Shown here: piece after piece, positions 1-6,738 of the stretch
Layout of the letters: the number at the start of each line of letters is the position of its first letter
Numbering within the stretch: position 1 is the first letter of the stretch
Source: DASZGI01 sp035938995
GTDB lineage: Bacteria; Actinomycetota; Actinomycetes; Streptomycetales; Catenulisporaceae
Assembly: GCF_035938995.1 (NCBI RefSeq)
Contig: NZ_DASZGI010000217.1
Coordinates: 1 to 23,785, forward strand
DNA: 23,785 bases
Direction: 5' to 3'
The notes under the pieces: model-generated
Database searches by the model: none
Told to the model about the DNA's origin: nothing
Seen by the model: the letters and a program-made list of their open reading frames with translations, nothing else
Position numbers and translations under genes: made by a program

Positions 1-2
1 GC

Positions 3-293
3 ACCGTGGCGCTGCGCATGCCGCTGCACCCGGTGGCCATCGAGCTGCTGACCGAGACCGGCCCGCTCGGCGTCTCCTCGGCGAACCGCTCCGGCCAGCC
101 CCCGGCGACCACCGCCTCCGAGGCGCAGGACCAGCTGGGCACCTCGGTCGAGATCTACCTCGACGGAGGCCAGACCGCAGACAATGTTCCCTCGTCCATC
201 GTCGACTTGACTGGTGACACGCCGAAGCTACTACGCGAGGGCGCGCTCAGCTTCGAGCAGCTCACGAAGGTCGTGTCGAACCTGACGCGGTGA
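3..293 (+). CDS. sua5: Sua5/YrdC L-threonylcarbamoyladenylate synthase, C-terminal part
   Basis: The 5' end lies outside the window; the open frame enters at base 3 and stops at 291-293. Visible are the conserved family stretch GPLGVSSANRSGQP (the SANxSG motif of YrdC/Sua5 proteins) and the usual ending VDLTGDTPKLLREGAL. The family makes threonylcarbamoyl-AMP from threonine, bicarbonate and ATP in the cytoplasm, the first step of the t6A37 modification of ANN-decoding tRNAs. The gene ends soon after the YrdC domain, so it is the short single-domain type without the extra Sua5 domain. Its position upstream of glyA and wecA is the conserved actinobacterial order. A strong hairpin follows 23 bases after the stop. 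Family call is secure; the exact name is by convention. Confidence 0.9.
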   Translation, partial: TVALRMPLHPVAIELLTETGPLGVSSANRSGQPPATTASEAQDQLGTSVEIYLDGGQTADNVPSSIVDLTGDTPKLLREGALSFEQLTKVVSNLTR

Positions 294-316
294 CCTAAGA
301 GATCTGACACGACGCG

Positions 317-350
317 AGCGCCCGGCCCCGTTTCGGGGCCGGGCGCTTTT
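317..350 (+). terminator. Intrinsic terminator after sua5
   Basis: Perfect 14-bp stem (AGCGCCCGGCCCCG at 317-330 with its complement at 334-347), 3-nt loop TTT, then a short T run ending at 350. It lies just behind the sua5 stop. Confidence 0.85.
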
Positions 351-372
351 GCGCGACCTGATATGAACGCCC

Positions 373-471
373 TCGCGGTTGACCGGGCCGGCGGCGAAAG
401 ACCGCACGGCGGAGAACGCTTTTCCCTCGTCGCGCGATTTACAGCCGCCACGAAGGCCCGGTCAACCGCGA
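373..471. repeat. 17-bp perfect inverted repeat bounding a 99-bp element
   Basis: TCGCGGTTGACCGGGCC at 373-389 is exactly complementary to 455-471. Inside it a further GGCGGC (390-395) pairs with GCCGCC (444-449). The whole could fold as one long hairpin with a central loop of about 48 bases. It sits in the convergent gap between sua5 and rpf, so it may serve rpf as a terminator, but arms this long with a large loop also resemble a small non-coding mobile or REP-like element. Confidence 0.75.
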
Positions 472-519
472 CTGAGCAAATCAAACACTGAACAAATCAA
501 ACCCTGAGCAAGACAATCA
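472..519. repeat. Three tandem 16-bp repeats
   Basis: Units at 472-487, 488-503 and 504-519. The first two differ at two positions (CTGAGCAAATCAAACA and CTGAACAAATCAAACC); the third is more diverged. The stretch is clearly more AT-rich than its surroundings. It begins directly after the 17-bp inverted repeat and ends 4 bases before the rpf stop codon. Confidence 0.75.
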
Positions 520-523
520 CAGC

Positions 524-1210
524 TCAGAAGTGCAGAACCTGGCCCGGGAAGATCAGGTCCGGGTTCGAGCCGACGACCGGCTTGTTCTCGTTGTACAGCG
601 CCTGCCAGCTGGAGACGCCCTCCTTGGCCGCGATGCCGGAGAGGGTGTCGCCCGAGACCACGGTGTAGCTCTTGCCCTCGTGGGTGGCGTTGGTGTTGAC
701 CGGAGCCGCCGGCGCGGGGGCGGAGGCGTGCGAAGGCGAGGTGCTCGGCGCGGGCTTCGCCCACGACTGCGTGCCGGCGCCGCCCGCGTTGCTGGTGGTG
801 TAGCTGCCGCCCGAGGTGTAGCCGTGCGGACCGCAGACCGGCCAGGCGCCGATGCCCTGTCCGGCGAGGACCTTCTCGGCGACCGCGATCTGCGCGGCGC
901 GGCTGGCCTCGTAGGCGTACGGCGCGTAGGCGCCGCCGCCGTAGGCGAGCCAGGTGGAGTGGGTGAACTGGAGACCGCCGGAGAAGCCGTTGCCGGTGTT
1001 GATCGCCCAGTTGCCGCCGGACTCGCACTGCGCGACGGCGTCCCAGTTGACGGAGGAAGCCTGCGCTGCGCCGGAGGCGATCAGCGGAATGGTGATGCCC
1101 GCGCCGGCGACTGCGGCGCCGGCGATCACGCGACGGGTGTACGAGGCCTTGCGGTGGCGCCCGACGCTCTTTTCGCCGGTGGGCACGGTGGAAGCACGAC
1201 GTATGGCCAT
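524..1210 (-). CDS. Resuscitation-promoting factor with LysM domain (RpfA-like)
   Basis: Secreted muralytic enzyme of 228 residues. A basic N-terminus and hydrophobic segment (about 26-50, ending ASGAAQA) form a signal peptide. The transglycosylase-like Rpf fold follows at about 52-117, with the catalytic glutamate E63 in the CESGGNW motif and the C62/C116 pair expected to form the conserved disulfide. After a Ser/Ala/Pro-rich linker comes a C-terminal LysM at about 181-227 (SYTVVSGDTLSGIA...), which binds peptidoglycan. Rpf enzymes cleave cell-wall glycan and help dormant cells or spores resume growth. ATG at 1210 is preceded by GGGAGAGGA, which directly abuts the riboswitch. The gene is convergent with sua5 and divergent from glyA, so it interrupts the usual sua5-glyA neighbourhood. 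Confidence 0.93.
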   Translation of the reverse strand: MAIRRASTVPTGEKSVGRHRKASYTRRVIAGAAVAGAGITIPLIASGAAQASSVNWDAVAQCESGGNWAINTGNGFSGGLQFTHSTWLAYGGGAYAPYAYEASRAAQIAVAEKVLAGQGIGAWPVCGPHGYTSGGSYTTSNAGGAGTQSWAKPAPSTSPSHASAPAPAAPVNTNATHEGKSYTVVSGDTLSGIAAKEGVSSWQALYNENKPVVGSNPDLIFPGQVLHF

Positions 1211-1230
1211 GGAAAAAGCTGTTCCTCTCC

Positions 1231-1424
1231 CACGCCTGCGAAGTGAGCTGTCGGATTCGGACCGGAGAAATGGCCCTACCGCGTCTGCGCGGATTCACCC
1301 CAAGCCGGCGTCCTCGCGGCCGCGCCCCACGTCCGGGAGCACCGCTGACCGGCGGAAAAGTGGTTCCTCCGCTCCTGCCCCCCTTGGGTTTGGGTCACGT
1401 GGCCGGCGGGCAGGATTCGGCGTG
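1231..1424 (-). ncRNA. c-di-AMP riboswitch (ydaO/yuaA type) in the rpf leader
   Basis: The minus-strand leader contains the conserved ydaO blocks in order: CGCCGAATCCTG near the 5' end, GAGCGGAGGAACCA, GGGGTGAATCCGCGC, GCGGTAGGGCC, and CCGAATCCGACAGCTCACTTC followed by GCAGGCG. The closing helix P1 is visible as CACGCC (minus strand, 1424-1419) pairing with GGCGTG (1236-1231). This class binds cyclic di-AMP and is known upstream of rpf genes in actinobacteria. The ribosome binding site begins on the last base of P1, and a run of five T lies just before the ATG, so ligand binding could act on translation start or on transcription. Ends are set by P1 and may be a few bases off. Confidence 0.9.
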
Positions 1425-1460
1425 CTCGGTCCACGGGGTCCGCATTGGCGGACGAGTTCG

Positions 1461-1490
1461 AACCTAGACAGACGCGCGGCGAAAACTCAA
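1461..1490 (-). promoter_or_regulatory. Candidate rpf promoter
   Basis: On the minus strand TTGAGT (1490-1485) and TAGGTT (1466-1461) are separated by 18 bases, a reasonable housekeeping-sigma promoter. The predicted start at about 1454 would give a leader beginning about 30 bases before the riboswitch. Confidence 0.5.
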
Positions 1491-1500
1491 CTTTCGGGCA

Positions 1501-1518
1501 GCGTGACAGATATCACGC
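1501..1518. promoter_or_regulatory. Crp-like operator upstream of rpf
   Basis: Perfect palindromic arms GCGTGA and TCACGC around a 6-base centre (CAGATA). The core GTGA-N6-TCAC is the Crp/GlxR consensus core. It lies just upstream of the candidate rpf -35 element, centred about 55 bases before the predicted start. cAMP-receptor control of rpf genes is known from mycobacteria and Streptomyces; binding here is inferred. Confidence 0.6.
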
Positions 1519-1787
1519 AGACACTCGGTCCTTGATTCACTACTCCGCGTCGAGCAAAAGCAACCTTGCGTGCGCAGCGAGCATGATCGCGTGAGCGGTG
1601 CGTCGCGGAGGTAACGCGTTGTGGCGGTCACACCACGCTGCGCACCGCGCCCTCTCCTTGCACCGATTTACGCGGGCCCGTGTGCCCGCACACCGTGCCG
1701 ACCGGGGCACTGGGACCTAGTGTGTAGGGATAAGTCCGATCCCTCCCTCGGAACCGTGTAGTCCCCGCACGGAAGAGGAGCGTGACC
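1519..1787. other. Spacer upstream of glyA
   Basis: No coding frame or known RNA recognised. TAGTGT at 1718-1723 could be a -10 element for glyA, but the matching -35 position (GTGCCG, 1695-1700) is poor. A short GTGTG/CACAC inverted repeat at 1680-1693 is the only other structure seen. Confidence 0.3.
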
Positions 1788-3158
1788 ATGTCCCCGCTCG
1801 CCGCTCCGCACAGTCCGGCCGCCGAGACGGCGGCGTCCGCCTCCTACTACGGCCCCGACTTCGACGCCCTGATCAGGGCCGATCCGCAGATCGCGGCGGT
1901 ACTGCTGGACGAGCTCGAACGCCAGCGCGGCGCGCTCCAGCTCATCGCCAGCGAGAACCCCGCGTCCCCCGCCGTGCTGGCGGCGCTCGGGTCGGTGCTG
2001 TCCAACAAGTACGCCGAGGGATACCCCGGACGCCGCTATTACGGCGGATGCACCCAAGTGGACGTAGCCGAGCGGCTCGCCGTCTCCCGCGCGCGGGCCC
2101 TTTTCGGCGCGGACCACGCGAACATCCAGCCGCACTCGGGGGCCAGCGCGAACCTCGCCGTGTACGCGGCGCTGCTAACCCCCGGCGACCGCGTGCTGGC
2201 GATGGCGCTTCCGCACGGCGGCCACCTGACCCACGGCGCGCAGGGCAACTTCTCCGGCACCTGGTTCGAGACGGTCGGCTACCCGGTCCGGGAGGACACC
2301 GAGCTGATCGACTACGACAAGGCGCGCGACCTGGCCCGCACACACCGGCCGAAGCTCATCATCTGCGGGGCGACCGCTTACTCCCGGCTGATCGACTACG
2401 CCGCCTTCCGGTCGATCGCGGACGAGGTCGGCGCGTATCTGCTGGCCGACGCCGCGCACACGGCCGGCCTGGTGGCCGGGGGAGCGGTCCCGTCTCCGGT
2501 GCCTTATGCCGATGTGGTCACCTTCACCACGCACAAGACGCTGCGCGGCCCGCGTGGCGGCGCGATCCTCTGCCGGGCCGACCTGGCGTCGGCGATAGAC
2601 CGCGCGGTGTTCCCGTTCATACAGGGTGGCCCGCTGATGCACGCGGTCGCCGCGAAGGCGGTCGCGTTCACCGAGGCCGCGACGCCAGAGTTCGGCGAGT
2701 ACACCCGCCAGGTGGTCGCGAACGCACAGGCGCTGACGGCCGCGCTCGCGGATGAGGGCATGCGGCCGGTCACCGGCGGTACCGACACCCATTTGGCGGT
2801 ACTCGATCTGCGCGGTGTCGCCGGGCACGGCGTGCGCACCGCGAGCGGGGCGGCGGTGACGGGGCGCGATGCGGAGGCGCGCTGCGAGAGGGCTGGAATC
2901 ATGCTCAACCGCAGCTGCGTGCCTTACGACACCGCGAAGCCGATGGTGACCTCCGGCGTGCGCGTCGGCACCGCGACGGTGACCACACAGGGCATGAAAG
3001 AACCGGAGATGCGCCGCATCGCCGCGCTGGTCGGCCGGGCGATACGCGACGCCGACGGCCAGGCTGCGGAGCAGATCGCCAAGGAGGTGTCCGAACTGGT
3101 CGCCGAATTCCCGCTGTATCCGACCCCGACGACGCAGCGGGCGGATCGGCACCGGTAA
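1788..3158 (+). CDS. glyA: Serine hydroxymethyltransferase (second-type actinobacterial GlyA)
   Basis: Fold-type I PLP enzyme that interconverts serine plus tetrahydrofolate with glycine plus methylene-tetrahydrofolate. Family blocks are in order: LQLIASEN, NKYAEGYPGRRYYGG, the HGGHLTHG loop, ADAAHTAGL, and the PLP lysine K250 in TTHKTLRGPRGG. ATG at 1788 is preferred over the in-frame GTG at 1782 because the ribosome site GAGGAG (1775-1780) is 7 bases from the ATG but only 1 from the GTG. At 456 residues it is longer than the usual 415-430: it has a roughly 20-residue N-terminal extension and an insertion after VLDLRGV (about residues 345-355). It also reads GTATVTTQGM where most GlyA proteins have GTPAxTTRGF. 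The gene sits in front of wecA and atp as in Streptomyces. It may be a paralogue of a main GlyA elsewhere in the genome. Confidence 0.93.
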   Translation: MSPLAAPHSPAAETAASASYYGPDFDALIRADPQIAAVLLDELERQRGALQLIASENPASPAVLAALGSVLSNKYAEGYPGRRYYGGCTQVDVAERLAVSRARALFGADHANIQPHSGASANLAVYAALLTPGDRVLAMALPHGGHLTHGAQGNFSGTWFETVGYPVREDTELIDYDKARDLARTHRPKLIICGATAYSRLIDYAAFRSIADEVGAYLLADAAHTAGLVAGGAVPSPVPYADVVTFTTHKTLRGPRGGAILCRADLASAIDRAVFPFIQGGPLMHAVAAKAVAFTEAATPEFGEYTRQVVANAQALTAALADEGMRPVTGGTDTHLAVLDLRGVAGHGVRTASGAAVTGRDAEARCERAGIMLNRSCVPYDTAKPMVTSGVRVGTATVTTQGMKEPEMRRIAALVGRAIRDADGQAAEQIAKEVSELVAEFPLYPTPTTQRADRHR

Positions 3159-3181
3159 GGGGCGACGATATATATGCGGTA

Positions 3182-3210
3182 GGCGGTGCTCGGCCGAACC
3201 GGTCACCGCC
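3182..3210 (+). terminator. Candidate hairpin terminator after glyA
   Basis: GGCGGTG (3182-3188) pairs with CACCGCC (3204-3210), and the loop contains a smaller CGG/CCG pair. There is no T run, which is common for actinobacterial terminators. It begins 24 bases behind the glyA stop. The rest of the gap to 3386 shows nothing recognisable. Confidence 0.4.
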
Positions 3211-3386
3211 CGCGCAGCTCTGCCCGCGCAACCGACTCGCGCCGCGTGGCGTCTCAACATCCGGGAGTAGGCACCTGGAGCGCCGTGCCAGTCGCCCGGC
3301 ACCCCATCACCTACGGGCGTACCCTGATCACCGGGATTTGAGGCGGTGCCCACGCACCCGGGCCGGAAGGCGGCGAGCTGAGCTAG

Positions 3387-4730
3387 ATGCGCGAGTATCT
3401 GGTCGTCATAGCCGTCGCCTGGGTGGCCACCTATCTCACCACCGGCCTCGTGCGCGTGGGGGCGATCCGCTTCGGCGCGCTGACCGAGGTGCGCGCCCGC
3501 GACGTCCACACCACCCCGACGCCCCGGCTCGGCGGCTTCGGCATGTACCTCGGGTTCCTCACCGCGATGCTCATCGCCGGCCAGATGCCGATGCTGCGTC
3601 AGTCGGTCTTCGACACCTCCTTTGCAAAGCCCGGTCTGCTGTGGGGCTCCGGGCTACTGGTGCTGCTCGGCGTCATCGACGACCGGTGGGGCGTGGACGC
3701 GCTGATAAAGCTGGCCGGGCAGGTCTTCGCGGCCTCGGTCATGGTGCTCAGCGGCGTGCAGATCCAGTGGCTGCCTATCCCCGGCTACGGAAACCTGGTC
3801 CTGGACCCCACCAGTGCCGCGGTGCTGTCCATCGTCATCGTCGTCGTGATGATCAACGCGGTGAACTTCGTGGACGGCCTGGACGGCTTGGCCGGCGGCA
3901 TGTGCGCCATCGCCGCGTTCGTGTTCTTCGTCTACGGCTACCGGCTCCAGCGCGGGTACGGCATCTCCACGGCCGCGCCCGCCGTCATGGTCGCCGCGAT
4001 CGTGGTCGGCATGTGCCTCGGCTTCCTCTGCCACAACTGGTCCCCGGCCCGCATCTTCATGGGCGACTCCGGGTCCATGCTGCTCGGCCTGCTGCTGGCG
4101 GCGACCACGATCCTGGCGACCGGTCAGATCGACCCGGACCTGGTGCGTGCGGCGGCCGGCTCGCAGACCGCGGCGACGCACAAGACCCTGGCTGTGTACA
4201 TCCCGCTCGTGCTGCCCTTCTCCTGCCTGGCACTGCCTATGGCGGACATGGTCATGGCGGTGGTGCGCCGGACGAAGGCCGGGCGCTCGCCGTTCTCGGC
4301 GGACAAGCAGCACTTGCACCACCGGCTGCTCCAGATCGGCCATTCGAAGACACGCGCGGTCCTGATCATGTACCTGTGGGCGGCCATGATCTCGGGCTTG
4401 GTGATCACGATCACCGTCACGCCGCAGCACCGGCCGCCGATCATCGTCGGCATGGTCGTGGACGGCGTCGCGCTGGCGGTTCTGCTGCTTCCCCGGGCCC
4501 GCAAGCACATCGACGACCGGGCCGAGCGCAAAGCGGCTCGCCACGCGGCGCCTGGTCGTCGTGCCGTCGCGCCCACGCCCACGCCGGCTGTCATCGCAGC
4601 AACGGCCGGGAATCAGCGCGCGGGCGCGGGCCAATCCACAACCGCACAAGCGGCCGCCCCCGGCTCGTTCCCGGATCTGGTCCGCACCGGGCCTCCCGAC
4701 CGGTTCGGCCCGCAGCCGCCCCGCGGGTGA
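3387..4730 (+). CDS. wecA: WecA/Rfe-type polyprenyl-phosphate GlcNAc-1-phosphate transferase
   Basis: Integral membrane enzyme of the MraY/WecA superfamily that moves a sugar-1-phosphate from a UDP-sugar (usually UDP-GlcNAc) to a polyprenyl phosphate, starting cell-wall linker or glycan synthesis. Signature sites are present: the cytoplasmic motif around H41 (HTTPTPRLGGFGM), the metal-binding D98-D99 (GVIDDRWG), NFVDGLDGLAGG at 160-171, FMGDSGS at 224-230, and the WecA-specific HLHHR at 309-313. About ten or eleven hydrophobic helices lie between residues 1 and 367. The last 80 residues are a polar, Ala/Pro-rich cytoplasmic tail not needed by the family core. The ribosome site is weak (GGAAGGCGG is 15 bases before the ATG). 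In mycobacteria the equivalent gene next to atp starts arabinogalactan synthesis; the sugar here is inferred. Confidence 0.92.
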   Translation: MREYLVVIAVAWVATYLTTGLVRVGAIRFGALTEVRARDVHTTPTPRLGGFGMYLGFLTAMLIAGQMPMLRQSVFDTSFAKPGLLWGSGLLVLLGVIDDRWGVDALIKLAGQVFAASVMVLSGVQIQWLPIPGYGNLVLDPTSAAVLSIVIVVVMINAVNFVDGLDGLAGGMCAIAAFVFFVYGYRLQRGYGISTAAPAVMVAAIVVGMCLGFLCHNWSPARIFMGDSGSMLLGLLLAATTILATGQIDPDLVRAAAGSQTAATHKTLAVYIPLVLPFSCLALPMADMVMAVVRRTKAGRSPFSADKQHLHHRLLQIGHSKTRAVLIMYLWAAMISGLVITITVTPQHRPPIIVGMVVDGVALAVLLLPRARKHIDDRAERKAARHAAPGRRAVAPTPTPAVIAATAGNQRAGAGQSTTAQAAAPGSFPDLVRTGPPDRFGPQPPRG

Positions 4731-4812
4731 CCGGCCAGGCGGCCCAGCTGGACGGGAACATTTTCACCGGCTCCCGCGTGTCGTGCGTGATCGAGACCAC
4801 CCCGACCCGCTA

Positions 4813-4841
4813 AAGACGCGCACTGGCACTTGTGATAGGTT
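4813..4841 (+). promoter_or_regulatory. Candidate promoter of the atp operon
   Basis: TGATAGGTT (4833-4841) is an extended -10 box (TGN plus TAGGTT). A partial -35 (AAGACG, 4813-4818) lies 17 bases upstream. The same TAGGTT -10 occurs in the rpf promoter. The predicted start near 4848 would leave an untranslated leader of about 87 bases before atpI. Confidence 0.4.
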
Positions 4842-4846
4842 TCACG
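4831..4846. promoter_or_regulatory. Crp-like operator overlapping the atp promoter
   Basis: TGTGA-TAGGTT-TCACG matches the TGTGA-N6-TCACA consensus except for the last base. The six central bases are the candidate -10 box itself, so a bound Crp/GlxR protein would block this promoter if both assignments are right. Confidence 0.5.
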
Positions 4847-4934
4847 AGCGAAGAGACATGCGATTTCGCCACCCGCGATCGATGGCTCTCGCCCGCGAGA
4901 CCCGTGACCCCACGAGCAATTTCGGAGCCACCCC

Positions 4935-5369
4935 ATGCAGGCCGACGACGTCCGCGTGCTACGGCAGTCTGCCGTGCCCACGGTGGCCGTCGGCGTGCTC
5001 TGCGGCGTGGTGGGCGCACTGGTGAGCGGCGGCAAGGGAGCGTTCGGCGCGGCCCTCGCGCTGCTCGTCGTTACCGTCTTCTTCATGATCTCCACCGTGG
5101 TCGTCGGGCGCGCGGCGCGTATCAGCCCGCAGACGCTGATGGCCACCGCGATGGTCACCTACCTGGTCAAGGTGGTCGCGCTGGTCGTGATCACCGCCCA
5201 GTTCACCGACACCACGCTGTTCAACGGCCGGGTGTTCGGCTTCACCGCGATCGCCTGCGTGCTCACCTGGAGCGCCACCCAGGTACGCGTGTGGATGCGG
5301 ACCAAGATGTTCTACGTGGAGCCCGCTTCGCAGAGCCCGGTCGTCCGCGACCCGGTCGGGAAGCTGTGA
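4935..5369 (+). CDS. atpI: ATP synthase accessory membrane protein AtpI
   Basis: 144 residues with four hydrophobic segments (about 12-31, 37-57, 68-90 and 97-117), starting from ATG with GGAG (4925-4928) a few bases upstream. It has the size, topology and position of the AtpI-type protein found directly before atpB in Streptomyces and relatives. AtpI proteins are thought to help c-ring assembly or insertion of subunits; they are not part of the catalytic complex. Sequence conservation in this family is low, so the call rests on location and topology more than on motifs. It opens the atp operon. Confidence 0.8.
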   Translation: MQADDVRVLRQSAVPTVAVGVLCGVVGALVSGGKGAFGAALALLVVTVFFMISTVVVGRAARISPQTLMATAMVTYLVKVVALVVITAQFTDTTLFNGRVFGFTAIACVLTWSATQVRVWMRTKMFYVEPASQSPVVRDPVGKL

Positions 5370-5502
5370 TCCCCGATGACCCCCACCCCTCGCCGAGCCG
5401 CAGCCCGGATCAGCCACCGCGCCCGTCCGGGCCATTCGCTGCGTCGCCGGCGCGGGGCGGAGCTGTGCCGGGAACACGCGGGAGCGCGCACCGGGGCGGG
5501 CG

Positions 5503-5754
5503 ATGAGCCCGACGACCCGAACACCCGCTGAGCCCCCCGCCGACGACGCGAAGGCCGAGGCCAGGCAGACCGACGCCACGATGTGGACGATCGTCGGTCA
5601 CATGATTTCGGCGATCGTGCTTTACGGCGGGCTCGGCTATCTTCTGGGGCGGTGGACCGGGCATCCGATCCTGCTGCTGTTCGGCGCGCTCTTCGGTGTG
5701 GCTCTGTCCACCTGGTACACGATCTATCTGGTGACCAAGAACCCGAAGAGGTGA
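5503..5754 (+). CDS. AtpZ/AtpI-family small membrane protein
   Basis: 83 residues: a polar N-terminus (1-26), then two hydrophobic helices (about 28-47 and 53-75) joined by the short GRWTGHP turn, and a basic C-terminus (KNPKR). The helix-GxxLGxxLG...GHP-helix pattern is that of the AtpZ/F0F1-ATPase gene1 family, which with AtpI is reported in other bacteria to act in divalent-cation uptake or in assembly of the synthase. A separate four-helix AtpI lies 133 bases upstream, so both accessory types are present. The start ATG follows a GGGGCGGG stretch; ATG at 5581 is an internal alternative that would remove the polar N-terminus but keep both helices. Confidence 0.8.
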   Translation: MSPTTRTPAEPPADDAKAEARQTDATMWTIVGHMISAIVLYGGLGYLLGRWTGHPILLLFGALFGVALSTWYTIYLVTKNPKR

Positions 5755-5861
5755 CGGACCGCGGTGCCCGCTGCCCCGTGCCTTAGGACTTTCTCCGCCA
5801 ATACCCGACTTTCAGTTCCCGCCACGGCGACTGCGATGCGCCAAGCCGAAGGAGTGAACCG

Positions 5862-6674
5862 GTGAGTACCACGGCAACCGCGAGCACAGTGCTCGCCTCC
5901 GGCTGCCATCTGGGCTCAGGGTGCGGTTTCCCCGCGCCGTCGCTCGACGACTTCTACTTCCGGCCGATCTTCTCGATCGGCGCCTTCCACTTCACTAAGC
6001 CGATGCTGCTCGCGCTGATCTGCTCGGGCATCATCTGCTGGTTCTTCTACTACGCCTTCCGCCGTCCGAAGCTGGTGCCGCGCGGCGCGCAGAACGTCGG
6101 CGAGATCGGCTACCTGTTCATCAGGGACCAGATCGCCCGGCCGATGATCGGCAAGAGCGGGGACGGCTACGTTCCGTTCCTGTTCTCGCTGTTCTTCTTC
6201 ATCTGGGTGATGAACCTGATGGAGATCATCCCGATCGCGCAGTTCCCGGCCACGTCGAAGTACGCCTTCCCGCTGTCGATCGTGCTGATGGTGTACTTCA
6301 CGTACTGGTACCAGGCGATCAAGCACCAGGGCTTCTTCGGCTTCCTGAAGAACGTGGTCCCCAGGGGAGTGCCCAAGGGGGTCTACGTCATCCTGGTTCC
6401 GGTCGAGTGGCTGCGGGTGCTGTTCATCCAGCCGTTCACCCTGTCGATCCGGCTGTTCGCGAACATGTTCGCCGGGCACATGCTGCTGGCCACGTTCATG
6501 ATCGCGACCTGGTACCTGACCAGCGCCTCGATCGGCGCGCTGTTCGCCGCCGGGTCGTTCGTGATGGTGATCGTGCTGACCGCCTTCGAGATGCTGATCC
6601 AGGCCCTGCAGGCCTACATCTTCACGATCCTGACCGCGCAGTACATCGGCGAGTCCTACAGCGCCGGTCACTGA
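5862..6674 (+). CDS. atpB: ATP synthase Fo subunit a
   Basis: 270-residue membrane protein forming the proton half-channels against the c-ring. It has five to six hydrophobic helices and the essential arginine R197 in PFTLSIRLFANMFAGH (equivalent to E. coli aR210). The last helix carries Q250 in the conserved LQAYIF context. The N-terminal SLDDFYFRPIF stretch is typical of actinobacterial subunit a. The GTG start at 5862 is supported by AAGGAG (5849-5854) 7 bases upstream. It is the first structural gene of the operon; the 107-base gap from atpZ shows no clear promoter. Confidence 0.97.
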   Translation: MSTTATASTVLASGCHLGSGCGFPAPSLDDFYFRPIFSIGAFHFTKPMLLALICSGIICWFFYYAFRRPKLVPRGAQNVGEIGYLFIRDQIARPMIGKSGDGYVPFLFSLFFFIWVMNLMEIIPIAQFPATSKYAFPLSIVLMVYFTYWYQAIKHQGFFGFLKNVVPRGVPKGVYVILVPVEWLRVLFIQPFTLSIRLFANMFAGHMLLATFMIATWYLTSASIGALFAAGSFVMVIVLTAFEMLIQALQAYIFTILTAQYIGESYSAGH

Positions 6675-6694
6675 CACCCGCCCCTCCAAAAGCC

Positions 6695-6717
6695 AACCGG
6701 TGGAGAGCCCGCCGGTT
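6695..6717 (+). promoter_or_regulatory. Small RNA hairpin between atpB and atpE
   Basis: AACCGG (6695-6700) pairs with CCGGTT (6712-6717) around an 11-nt loop, ending 7 bases before the hairpin that covers the atpE ribosome site. Confidence 0.3.
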
Positions 6718-6723
6718 CGACCC

Positions 6724-6736
6724 GAAGGAAACCTTC
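6724..6736 (+). promoter_or_regulatory. Hairpin covering the atpE ribosome site
   Basis: GAAGG-AAA-CCTTC is a perfect 5-bp, 3-nt-loop hairpin. Its 5' arm is the atpE Shine-Dalgarno sequence, and the start codon follows two bases after the 3' arm. It is short and probably only marginally stable. Confidence 0.4.
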
Positions 6737-6738
6737 AA

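Noticed and set aside
1680..1693. GTGTG-CCCG-CACAC as a glyA operator
   Set aside because: Five-base arms in GC-rich DNA are expected by chance and no further support was seen.
1782..1787. GTG start for glyA six bases upstream
   Set aside because: Only one base separates it from the GAGGAG ribosome site, while the ATG at 1788 is at normal spacing.
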